Translations under genes and position numbers: made by a program
NCBI GenBank assembly: GCA_964023275.1
Contig: OZ029916.1
Span: forward strand, 18,368,150-18,432,149
Length of the DNA: 64,000 nt
Reading direction: 5' to 3'
Origin: Norana najaformis
Lineage: Eukaryota; Annelida; Clitellata; Crassiclitellata; Hormogastridae
Shown: piece by piece, positions 24,791 to 35,800 of the stretch
Numbering within the stretch: position 1 is the first letter of the stretch
Layout: each line of letters starts with the position of its first letter
The notes under the pieces: generated by a model
What the model was told of the DNA's origin: nothing
The model's input: the letters and a program-made list of their open reading frames with translations, nothing else
The model's database searches: none

Positions 24791-24947
24791 TGTCATTTGT
24801 ATTTATATATTCGACAGCTTAAAGAACATCCTCACAAGTGGCTTCAAACCAATTGATTGTGTCTGATTCTCTGATTACGCATAACACCTATAGTGGTGCA
24901 TTTTCTTTTTTCTCATGGCTCTGTGTTTCTGTTTTGCTATTTGCCAG

Positions 24948-25019
24948 AACACTTCATGATGTTTATGTGAGCAGAAACCTCTAAGAGAGTGAAGAAATTA
25001 AAGCTGCTAGATACCAAAG
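24948..25019 (+). other. 5' UTR part of the glycosyltransferase exon
   Basis: A pyrimidine-rich tract ending in TTTGCCAG at 24947 looks like a 3' splice site, so the coding exon probably starts near 24948 with a non-coding exon further upstream. An in-frame TAG at 25008-25010 precedes the ATG at 25020. Confidence 0.45.
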
Positions 25020-26207
25020 ATGAACGTGTTTCACCTCAGCTGCCGCAATTTTCGATCTACAGCACAGCTAGTGGCTGGATTGGCCTGTGCTTACATTGTT
25101 CTACATACAGTGTATGCCATAGTTATGTCCCAGCGGAAGGCCTCCACTTCATCGAGCAGCGGTAACCCTGACATCATTCCGGCCATGCTGAAGTTCGGAG
25201 AACCAGATATGGATGGCCAAGTACAGGTGGTTGTGTCATTTGATGCCAAAGACCTGGCAAAGGCCTGGGAAGCGCAGAGCCAGAAGAAGGTCAATAGCCT
25301 AAATGCTGTGAACATTAAAGGAATGCCTCCAGAAATAAATGTTGTAATGCAGAACTCGTTTCTTTGTGCTAATCTCAGCGACCTGGAATGGGTTGTCATT
25401 GTGAAGTCTGGTCCAGATGCACAGGAGAAGCGACAGCTGCTGCGTGACACATGGGCAGACGTTAAACTCTTCCGGAAAGATCTGTTTCGAGTGGTGTTCC
25501 TTATTGGCCGGACGTTGGATGAGGCTCTTCAGCGCAAGGTGAAGAGTGAGTTTGAAACCTACAAGGATCTTGTCCAGGGTGATTTCATTGATAGCGAGAA
25601 AAATGCTACTCTGAAAGTGATCATGGGTTTGAAGTGGGTGGCTGATTACTGCCCGCAAGCACGCTACGTCATCAAAGCAAACGACAACACCTTTATGAAC
25701 ATCTTTGAGATGATAAAGACAATGGAAGCAAGCAAGGATCGCGCTCGTGTCATCATTTGTCCTCTCTGGAAAGACAACACGATGCCAATTCTCCGTGATC
25801 CGAGCGAGTGTGGGTTGTGGTGTGTGAAGGATGATGAGCTGCCAGGTCGAAAATATTTTCCCCAGTACTGTGCCGGGATGGGATTCGTTATGTCGAAGGA
25901 GGTTGTTATTGATCTATACAGAGCTTCTCAGATAACACCCTTTTTCTGGATTGATGATGTTTATGTGACTGGAATGGTTGCAAAACAGCTGGAGAAAGAG
26001 GTCCACTATGTTGATGTGCTGTCACAGTTCACCCTTAAGGAGGACGTTGTCCATGACCAGTATGTCAAAAATGGTACAATCACAATTACCATTTCCATGA
26101 TGTCAAACGCTGAGCGCCTCCAGAAAGTCTGGCGAGCACTGATTCGCCGACTACCTCCTACTCAGTTTAAGTTGCTCAGTGACTCGGCTATAGCTCGGCA
26201 CATGTGA
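25020..26207 (+). CDS. GT31 family beta-1,3-glycosyltransferase, type II membrane protein
   Basis: 395 residues in one exon, a layout common for beta-1,3-galactosyl/N-acetylglucosaminyl-transferases of the Golgi. Residues about 15-36 are a signal anchor after a short cytoplasmic tail. A stem follows, then the catalytic domain: RQLLRDTWA (138-146), FRVVFLIGRT, DLVQGDFIDSEKNATLKVIM, YVIKANDNTFMN (216-227), YCAGMGFVMS (283-292) and IDDVYVTG (311-318). The order and spacing fit Pfam Galactosyl_T. Possible N-glycosylation sites are N118, N195 and N351. The metal-binding motif, usually DDD, is N-D-N here (residues 221-223, bases 25680-25688), so catalysis may be altered or lost. A TAG lies in frame 12 bp upstream, so the start is sound. 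The donor and acceptor sugars cannot be told from sequence. Confidence 0.9.
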   Translation: MNVFHLSCRNFRSTAQLVAGLACAYIVLHTVYAIVMSQRKASTSSSSGNPDIIPAMLKFGEPDMDGQVQVVVSFDAKDLAKAWEAQSQKKVNSLNAVNIKGMPPEINVVMQNSFLCANLSDLEWVVIVKSGPDAQEKRQLLRDTWADVKLFRKDLFRVVFLIGRTLDEALQRKVKSEFETYKDLVQGDFIDSEKNATLKVIMGLKWVADYCPQARYVIKANDNTFMNIFEMIKTMEASKDRARVIICPLWKDNTMPILRDPSECGLWCVKDDELPGRKYFPQYCAGMGFVMSKEVVIDLYRASQITPFFWIDDVYVTGMVAKQLEKEVHYVDVLSQFTLKEDVVHDQYVKNGTITITISMMSNAERLQKVWRALIRRLPPTQFKLLSDSAIARHM

Positions 26208-29200
26208 TATGCATTATGCTGAGATTCTTTGCAGGAGAAATTTAGCTAAGCACGTTTTTATTTGTTGTTTTGATAGTGTTTTACAAATATATCACACGAT
26301 CGCATTCCACCAAGACTCTGAAATGATCAGCCATTTGTCCATAGCTTAAAATTTTTGTATTTATATTTGTTACCTTTTGTCTATGTATTGTCTAATTACA
26401 GCTGAAGGGAACTCAGAAAGGAGCATCTCTTTTAACTGTGTTATTACCAGTGGGTACAAAATGAGTTTTGCTTAGGTTATTGTACTGCAAGGCTGTTTTG
26501 CACAGTTTCTGTTTTGCCATGGACAGGGTAGTGCTTTATCGTTTTGGAGATTCATTCATCCACATGGGCTGCTTTAAAATGTTCATTTGGTCGCCGAATT
26601 CATTTTGTTCTTTATGTTGGAATTCTTAAAAATGTGCAGTTTACAGCAGCTGTCATAGTTGTACATCGATTGGCAAATGCATTTTCAGTATTGTTCTTGT
26701 CTTTACTTGGCTGAAGTAACTTGTTCTGTTAAAATCTCTTCAAAGATGTCTAAATTAGTGTATTGTTTGAGAATGATTGTTGCTCATCCCTCTAAACATG
26801 TTTTGATAGTAGCGGTGCTATTGATTCTGCATCTCTTCAGGTTTTCTTGGTGTCTAGTTTGATACAACGACTTACCAATGACTTCTCTTTGTTTCCAGTT
26901 TTATTTACAACAGAATTTTTTTGCTGCAACATAATGATTTGACTGTCTATTGAGATTTTTGGCCTAGCTTCAGGCTTAAGATATTTCGTTCTTGTCGTCT
27001 CGTTTGTTGTGACGTCTCTTGAGAGCGGATTCCTTGTTTGTCGTGATGACCTGAGAGTGAATCCTGACTCTGTAATTTCCTTGCTTTATATACCCTTATT
27101 GTTCCCATGTATACTGTTGTTTCCTATTCTTCCCTCTGTTTTCGCATCTCCCTTCATATTTCATGCCTATCTGGTCGCAATTAACTCTCGCAATTTTAGA
27201 GAGGCTACCTATCTCTCCTCGCTTTGCATGGCTAGCTCCATCCGTTGACCCACCAGAGTATTCCTTCTGTCATTCCATACATACTGTTGATGAGCCTTTT
27301 TTCGGCCAAGACCCTGGTGGACTCTCTGTTGCACCCAGATTGCACATTTCCCGGCCATTCACAGCTTAGCAACCCTTTGTTTCTGAGATTACACCTCCTC
27401 CTCATCCCCTTGCTTGCTATGCAGTGGTCATCCTACATGTCTGAGTTATCCTTTGTCTTGCAGATGAGTCGTATATACTTGCTTCTGATTCGTTCATATG
27501 TTGTCTCAAAATCTGGGATCTAATATTCCATATGTATGTATATATAAATTACTTTAAAATTGTCTGCTCTTGCTACTTGTTAATTCTTTGTAAAACTGGC
27601 TTATTTTCTTATGACTATTTTAATTCTTAAGTACTACTGTCATTTGTGCATATGATTAAATACATTCTCTAATATGTTTGGCCGATTCACATGTCATTGC
27701 CTTCCTTGGTTTCATTACAGTGAGATTGCTTAGACGAGACCCAATATATGAACCTGGGTCTTCTCTGGCAGGTAATTTACTTTGTACATAAAAGTGAAAA
27801 GTGAGCATTTGTAGGGCTGAAAGTGGTGTTCTGGTAGTTACATAGTATCACTCGTGGGTACTAATCGGTTGCAAACTAAAGTTAACTTCCTACAGCTTAG
27901 TTCAACATCCAATTTGGCATTACTTTGTTATTGGTTGGTTTGCCTGTGTTTGCTGTTTGTATGTAAAACTTGCCTAATTGTGATGATCTTTGGTTAAAGC
28001 TGCGTAAGTGTGGTCCGAACTATCTTCACATTCCCTGCAGTTCTTGCAAAGATTAATGTGTATTAGCATGCCTCAGAAGAGCATATGTGAGCTAGTTCGG
28101 GAAAATATCACTTCTGGGAAATTCCTCTGTTACTTCCCCTCTCTCCCGCTCCCTCCTCCTTTACGTCCCTACCCCTCCATTCTCTTTCCCTGCCTCACTC
28201 GCACTCATGTTCTCTAGAAAGCCTACCCTGCAAGGACGCCTACAGATGGCTGTGTTCGTGCCTCTCCCATTTTCTGCTCTCATCAGAGGTCTTACATTGA
28301 TGAGGTCCACACAGAGGGGGAGGGTGGAGTCACCCAAATCTGGACAAATAAGGATATGGGAAAGGGGTTGTGCCCAATTTGGATGTGTGCATCTAAATTT
28401 AGTACAGAGTTATTTTAGTATAGCCTGTGCCTTAAACACCAATCTCAGTGAGTTCAGACAGACAGCAGACCTTTTGTACTGCCTTGGATCAGATTAGAGT
28501 CCCTTTGCTGGATGCTGCAGAACAAGTAGCCTAATTTTTGGCATTAGTACTCGGTTGGAATTTGGAAGTTTGCAAAGGGGATGGGGGAGGTTAATGCAAA
28601 ATGTGGACAAGGGGAGGGAGGAGTCCAAAATCGGTCAGTTTTGTGGATGTCATTTATGGATGACCCCTCATTCACCAGTGCCAGGATTACTTGCACTTTC
28701 AGCAAACCGTTGTTGGGCACTATGGAAATCTCAGGTTTGCAATTACAATATACTTCACCAGGTAGCACCACCACTGCGCAGTGTACATGTGTGTCTAAAG
28801 AAATTATTATATGCATGTAGTTTGTAGGTGGTGTGTTGGCTGATTGATACCAGACTGGGCTTCAATCCTGCCACATCATGTGATCAGGCTGTATGTAAGG
28901 GGCAGAAGTTACAGTTCAAACCCACTCTGAAACTTTTCCAATTATATCTTCACTAAGAAAAGGTAATGCAAACCAGGCGGGTTATTGGATTGCTGATGTT
29001 ATGTTTACAACCCTATTACGTAGGTTCTGAGGACTAGTTTGAGCCAGCCATTGCATATGTTTTGTTCTCTGCTGGGTGCTTTCGTGACATGGTGTGTTCT
29101 AACTATCCAGGGAAACAGGCAGTTGGAACTTAACAGCTTCAGGACGGTGTGGGCGACGTTTCTAATGAATGCTTTGGAAAGTCAGTAGTTCAGTCTTTGA

Positions 29201-32200
29201 GACACTTTTAAGAACAGTATGTTGAATTTGGGCAGTATTGTTTCCTATTTTACAAAATACTTGATGGATGAATTATCAGAGTGATCTATATGAGAGAACC
29301 TCTATGCTTGCAGTCTCTGGAGAGGTGGCATAACTTGCGTTTTGACATTCTGCTTTGTGTTGTAACGAGATTTAACTTTGTCTGAGATTTAACTTTGTCT
29401 GTGAGCTTGTTCATTTCATTCTACGAGATACCTTATTTTCTATTTTATTAGTATTTCATATATATATATATATACACACATATATGTATATATGTATGTA
29501 TATACTGTTTGAACATAAAAGCAAAGTTTTCAGTCAGTCCTTGCAGACTGGTTGATAAAATGGCTTTTCTTTGGGTATCAGATGAAGAACTGGGGTAAAT
29601 GAGCAAATATTTCGAAGCATGTGGTTATTTCACAAGAAAATTAGTCATATAGTAATGGTGTGCCTTGTAGTCGTCTGAGGCAATATTGATTATACAACTA
29701 TACTGTAATGGTGCCATATCCATTGTGTTTAGTGCTTTCTTGTACGCCTGCTGCATGAGTACTAATGTTGCACCTTATGTTGCTATGTAATGAGCCAACA
29801 TGCTCCTGCGTAAGTATGTGACTTGCTTTTAGAGCTGGTTTTTATTTTGGACTTGGTCAGATTGCTTGAATATGCAAAAATTTATGGTTATTTTGCAATT
29901 TAATAAGTTGAAGAATGTGACTCACACTTAGAGCCGGGTTTCAGTTTAGAACTGCACATAGTTTTGTGATCCACCGAAGTCTGCACGAGTGTTTACCACT
30001 GTACAGTATTTATTTATATGGTACTGGGCTGTTCAATAAATGTACTGGTTGTTAAGTGGTACAATTTTGAATTTATTTGCAGTGGAGGTGAGTAACATAA
30101 TTGAATTTTATTTTTAACGTATGACTTTGTTATTCACTAGCTAACCCCACCTGTGTTTTGACTAACTGGTGTATTAAATGTTAAGGGGTTCTCTGTGTTT
30201 CTTTAGTTAAATATGATCTTTAGCATTTGGAAATGATATTTTTGTATAAATATCTTACAAACAACTGTTTATTTGCAAATATTTATTGTAATTACTCTGG
30301 AAGCTCTTTATAATGTGTTGTCTGTGGTAGCTGCACCAAGAACTGTCTAACAAGACTGTGTTATGATGAGGTTATTTTCTACTTCTGAACTGGATTTGGG
30401 ATTCATGTCAGTGACCTTGTTGCAGCAGAATTCGTGTTTTAATGAAGAGCTTTGTCAAGATACTACGACATATTAATAAACTGCTGACGATTATAATTCT
30501 GCACAGCCTATATTGGTAGTTTTCATATTCGATCATCGTCATTACCACACTCATCATAACTGTAGTTGTAATAGTAGTAATTGTCATCATCTGAAACCAT
30601 TTAGGTGCCCTACTAGAGATTGATTGGTTTTTCTGTCATGTTTTTTCTTGTGCTGTTGATGTCTGTTTGGCTTGGTGTCATCACCACAAACATTCTATCC
30701 ACGGTCTTCCTGTCCTTTTTGTCGTGTTTTTTCTTGTGCTGTTGATGTCTGTTTGGCTCGGTGTCATCAACACAAACATTCTATCCACTTCCTATCCTTT
30801 TGTCGTGTTTTTTCTTGTGCTGTTGATGTCTGTTTGGCTTGGTGTCATCAACACAAACTTTCTATCCACGGTCTTCCTGTCCTTTTGTTGTGCTTTTTCT
30901 TGTGCTGTTGATGTCTGTTTGGCTTGGTGTCATCAACACAAACATTCTTTCCATGGTCTTCGGGTCCTTTTGTCATGTTTTTTCTTGTGCTGTTGATGTC
31001 TGTTTGGCTTGGTGTCATCAACGCAAACATTCTATCCACGGTCTTCGTGTCCTTTCAGTTCTCTACATAACTCCCTTTACTGTGCTTTTGATCTTCCTCT
31101 CAACAGTCTGCGTGTTGTAAGCTGCGTTGCCATTTGGGAATATTATCGTCTAGCTGCCATCCGACTGTTTACGATCTGAGCGCGTATATCCGAACGTCAC
31201 AGAAGATTGCTGTAATGATTTGTAGGGCAGAATAATATGATGTAGAAATGGTAAAGAAATCAAGGGCAAGGCTGTTCACTGTGGGCCCTGCTTGTGACAA
31301 CCAGTCCCCTCTCAATCAATTTTCAGTTAGATCGTGAAATTCGATCCAAAATCAAGAGAACCATTCTGGTATCACTGCCGAAAACATGCGAGTTTGTTGA
31401 TTGAAAGGTATATGAAAACAGAAAATAATGACAGCTCTGATTTGTGGATACCTGTATTAGGTCATTCTGTTTGATTCAGACCACTCATTACTTCATTGTA
31501 GTCTGATTTCTAATATTGAAAGCAATAGTTTTGCTCCTCATAGACCAGACAGGATTAGGATATACTTTCTATGTTTTCAGTTTGACCTTCCCCAGTCTGT
31601 TCATTACGCCATTGCTCGATTAATTGGTGCAATTTTCAGGGTTCGGGCATGTTTCTGGTTTCACTTGGAACAAACTGCACTGACTTTCTCTCCAAATAAG
31701 GATCCCATACAGAATTCTGCTGATAATGTCAACCTTTTTGGCTAGTTGTGCCTCAGTTAATATCTGCTTTCACTTTGTCAGAGGTGCAGAACCATCTTTT
31801 TGTCAGTGCCATAATGGTGGATTTGTGTTACTTGTTTTGGAGCACGGCATAGGAGTTTCCTTTGTTGCCACATAGTGGCACTACATAAATGTCAGCTTAT
31901 ATTATAATTGTTTAATATTTCTGTGACTCCAGTCTGAAAAGGGGGGTCAGTATAGCAATCTTCTGGTTTGTATGTTGGTCAGCAGATTTAATGTTCCTGC
32001 AATCACATACCTTCATACATACATACACACATGCTCACATACATTCATGCATACATACATAAACACAACACTCATACATGCAAACATGGATGCATGCAAT
32101 CATAAAGGTGGTCAGATATGCATGCATCCATGTGTAGGCTTCTCTACATATAGAAAGGGAGGCAGGCAGGCAGGCTAGTGGACAGAAACAAACAAACAGA
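26208..32200. other. Intergenic DNA, no gene recognised
   Basis: Possible transcript ends for the glycosyltransferase are ATTAAA at 27655 and AATAAA at 30035. The region holds a short (TA)n tract at 29461-29505, the 85-bp minisatellite at 30630-31057 and a CATA-rich stretch near 32010-32060. Open frames are short and unlike any family I know. Confidence 0.6.
30630..31057 (+). repeat. 85-bp minisatellite, about five copies
   Basis: The string GTGCTGTTGATGTCTGTTTG recurs at 30650, 30736, 30817, 30902 and 30987. Spacing is 86, 81, 85 and 85 bp, with few substitutions. The unit length is not a multiple of three, so the long reading frames across it are not a repeated protein. Confidence 0.95.
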
Positions 32201-32202
32201 GG

Positions 32203-32787
32203 GTGGAGAAAGAGAGGAGGAGGAGGGCTATGCTATTACCTGTAACGATGTGTATTGAATTGAAATCCGTATGCATTCTGTCGCTGAGACTAGTGTCCGA
32301 GTGTGCAGTCGTTGGGTTTCTTATCAGTGGCTGGCGGGCGACCGACCAATCGGCCGACCAGAGAGAGACAGACAGAGACAGACAGAGAGAGAGAGAGAAG
32401 TGTGTCGGGTCAGCAGCTATGTGCATAAGGCGGCGTAGATCGACGATCACCGAAGGTGGATTGGGTAGTCAGGTCTCCACTTGCGCGGCTTTCGGTCTTG
32501 ATTGCCTAGAACTTGTTTCTGAGAAATCGGTAGAAGTTAATAATCGATTTAATCGATTCTTTACGATATCGGAGATTTTTGGTCTTTGTCACCAGCTGGC
32601 GTCGTTGGAAGTCGTCGATTACCTGGAGAGGGTAAATTGCTTGGACATTTGATAAAAAGAAGTGACGAGATTTCGTGGCAAAACGTGTAAAGCACAACAG
32701 TTGTCTGCGTTGCTGACAGCTGCAGAGAGAACTTCAGATTGACGACAGCCTTTTCACTAGCAACAGATTGCAGGAAAACTTGTGGAA
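32203..32787 (+). promoter_or_regulatory. Promoter/5' UTR of the GCKIII kinase, CpG-rich
   Basis: This stretch is richer in CpG than its surroundings. It contains GACCAATCGG (32344-32353), a good NF-Y/CCAAT-box match, and a GACAGA-rich simple run. It leads into the ATG at 32788, with an in-frame TAG at 32758-32760. A 149-codon open frame crosses it at 32203-32652, but it has low-complexity content and no family similarity, so I treat it as leader sequence. Confidence 0.5.
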
Positions 32788-32805
32788 ATGTCATCCGTGG
32801 GGACG
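32788..32805 (+). CDS. Proposed first coding exon of the GCKIII kinase (six codons)
   Basis: ATG TCA TCC GTG GGG ACG followed by the donor GTAGGT gives MSSVGT in phase 0, matching the phase of the kinase exon at 39797. The join would give [16 protein letters not shown]. Family members also have a short variable N-terminus before the DPEELF-like motif. An upstream in-frame stop and a CpG-rich leader support it. The link spans a 7-kb intron and is inferred. Confidence 0.6.
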
Positions 32806-35800
32806 GTAGGTAGCCGAAATAAATTTGGGCTTGGAAATGGGAATTGTAGGAAATTGAATTCGGAGATGAGGGATCCGGGTGCCATTTTGGTCTCGAAAGT
32901 GGGAGGATACCGATTTTTTTATTCACTTTTCTTTCCTTCTCCCGTTTGTGCGCCCTCCCCGCAGGGTCCAGGGTAGAACCCCTGAAGCCATCGCATTGTG
33001 AAGCATTTTTTATGAAAGTGCCGACTGTTGGGTACATGTTTTTGCGACTTTCTTTAGCCAGGAATTCAGTATTTGGATGAAACTTGAGGATGTGTGAGAC
33101 AGTCGGCCCTGACGATCAGAAGTTTCAAGCAAATAGGAGCTCTGAGGAATGTCATAAACTCGCACAGCTGGGTCGGGACAGAGTCCCAGAAGCAAACGCA
33201 TTTTGCCGAAATACAACAAGCCAAGAATCTTATGTGAAATAGCTTGGAAAATACTTTTTAGCATATAACACTTGAGTCTGTCAACAGATGAAGTTGAATT
33301 GAACTGAAATACCAAGTAACAAAATCATTATACAAACATAAATAATAGCATTCAACATAAATAACAATGTGCAAAAAGTGGTGGTGTTGCTCAATAGATC
33401 AACCTAGTTGGGCCAAAGTCTTCTTTTGGTTTTCTGCCCTCAGGCAGGTTCAAACGTCCGATGACGCCACTCCTCTCGGTGCTGAGCTTCTTCTTTCAAT
33501 CTGCTGTATCCATCTGTCATCATCCATTCCAGCAGCATCTGCCTGGGTCTTCCCTTGTCCTCCTCCCCTCCATTCTGCCCTCAATTACGGTTCTCAAGAG
33601 TGAGCCCCCTTTCAGTATGTGACCAATCCCTTTTAGCTTTCGTCTCTTTATTGTAGCTATCATAGACCTTTCTTCCTCAACTCTTTTCAACACCTCCTCT
33701 TGTTTTGTGCTCCATCCAACTAACTTTTTCCATCCTGGGCCAAATCCACATTTCAAAGGCCTCCAATCTCTTGATGTCCTCCTTTCTCGTGGTTCTTGTT
33801 TCGGATCCATACAACACCACACTTCATATCAGAGTTTTAATCATTCGTTTCTTTAAGTTCTTGTTCATTTTTCCTCTCAGTAACTCTTTCTTTTGGGAAT
33901 GAATCTTTGCCTAATGCTATTCTTTTAATTTCCTTGTGGCTTTTTGCATCTTGGGTGACAAGATTATTAAATTAAATACTGTACTGTTTCAGAATGAGTG
34001 TTAATGACAACACTGACATGTATATAACAGCAACTATTAAATGCAGATGCTATTCAACCTTGTGCTTTATATGTGCCCCAGCTGTAAGTTGCCTAAACAG
34101 TTGGTTAACAGGGATTTTTCCTGTATCCATCCCCTTTTGGAGAGCCTTGGTAAACAACAAAGACAAGATCAGATAAGCAATTTTGGATGTGATTTGCTGG
34201 TAGACCTGAGTGATTGCAAGCCATTCTGTTCAATCATGTTTTATGTTGTTAGGTAAAGTTTCCCTTGAAGAGATACTAGATAAATGTGCGATTCTAATTG
34301 CCTTGTGTTATGAGAGAAACAGAACAAAACTGCCATATTATGGCAAAATAAGAACAAGTCTGAAGAGATTTTCCACAGCAAATGACCTTATGTGTCAAAA
34401 TCACTGAAATTATGTGTTCAGTTTTTATAATGTCTCCTCTGCAGGTCTGATTCGGAGGAGACATTACAGATGCGCTAATATTCCAGCTTTTAAGCTGAAA
34501 AGTTCTGGTGTTTCAAACGCCTGTTGATATCAAAATACATTCTCCGTGATGCACGTACAACTTATGCAGTCAATCCATTTTACCAGACTTTTAGAGGAAC
34601 AACTTTTGCACCATCTAAGCCAATTGAAACTAAGTCATTGCATAGTCACAGTTCTTATATTGCTAGACAGCAGTGCTACAATGGCTAATTTTGAGTTGAG
34701 TATCTTTTGAGTATTGTGAAAGTCCTTGGCTTTGGTGCATCGTCGGGTGATGCCTTGTGCATTAGACACCTGAATGATAGAAGTTACAAATTTACAATTA
34801 TAATTATTCTGGGACTGCCAACAAACAGCAGTAAAGGAAGCACCAGAGCACCCCAAGAAGTGGCTGATGATGTTTTCTCAGTAGATTAAAATCTTAGAAG
34901 TGCGTCAAAGTTCACAAATAGACATATGTGTTTTCAAATAGAATTTTAAATAGTTATTTCTAATATTTTACTCATTTATATCGGGAATTTGTCCTGTTGT
35001 ATAACTATTCATGTAGACATGGAGTCCCTGTCACGTAATTGGTTACTGATGAGTTTGTGGTTCATGCACCCATTAGTTACTGGTGAGTCTCTACATCTAA
35101 ACAATTGACAGATGTATACCAAAGCTTAAAGACTTTTCAAAACTAAAAAAGTAAAGGTAAGACACTTGTTTACATACCTGTATTGAGATTTGTCAAACAT
35201 ATAGTCCTGAGGTCAATGTGTCATTTGACTGAGGTGCAAACACGACTGAGCAATTCAATGACTAGACTTCACTTTAACCTCTCAACGTGTGTTGGTTCTC
35301 GTTTGCTGAGCAAGTGAGAATGGAGGGCATTTTGGGCACCTGATGGCATCGTCTTCCATGGATGATCGCCTATCCAAGTACTAACCCAGCTCGATTTGTG
35401 TTTGCTGCAGTGCACCTGGCGGCGTTGTATCAACAGAACCTAATAGCTACACTGTGTTACCAGAGTCCACTCTAATAGATTTTTACCCAACCCACATTTT
35501 TCAGCTATTGGTAGGGTGAGGGAAAGGGCATCCAAACTTAAAGGCTTTCATGGACACCCCAGAATTAATCCTGTCAATACCCGTGATGTTTCAGACCTTA
35601 AAAGTTTAATTTACTTCGTGTATATATGTTTAAAATCTGAATGAACGTTTGGATGGTTTACTTAAACTGTCTGTTGAATTCGGTATTTTCAGCAATGCTA
35701 CAAGTCTAATTGGTGTCTAATTGCTTTATGTAATTTATTAATAGAGTCTGTGAGTTTTATAGCTCTTCATCACTGTCTACCTTTTTTCCAAATCATTTTC

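Larger units (their letters stand above)
19005..24947. other. PPM1L 3' UTR and intergenic DNA
   Basis: No exon-like coding sequence recognised. It contains a CT-rich simple stretch (19840-19915), AATAAA signals at 20525, 22457 and near 22765, a possible SINE near 22240 and a decayed LINE end near 24400. The end of the PPM1L transcript cannot be fixed; 20525 is the first canonical signal after the stop. Confidence 0.6.

Noticed and set aside
28840-28910. B-box-like GGGCTTCAATCCTGCC as a tRNA or SINE
   Set aside because: No convincing A box and no shared body with other copies in the window.
30667-31120. Repeated hydrophobic ORFs resembling a membrane protein
   Set aside because: They arise from the 85-bp minisatellite, whose period is not a multiple of three, so each copy is read in a different frame.
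32203-32652. 149-codon plus-strand open frame
   Set aside because: Arg/Glu/Asp-rich from a GACAGA simple repeat and lying in the CpG-rich kinase leader; no recognisable domain.
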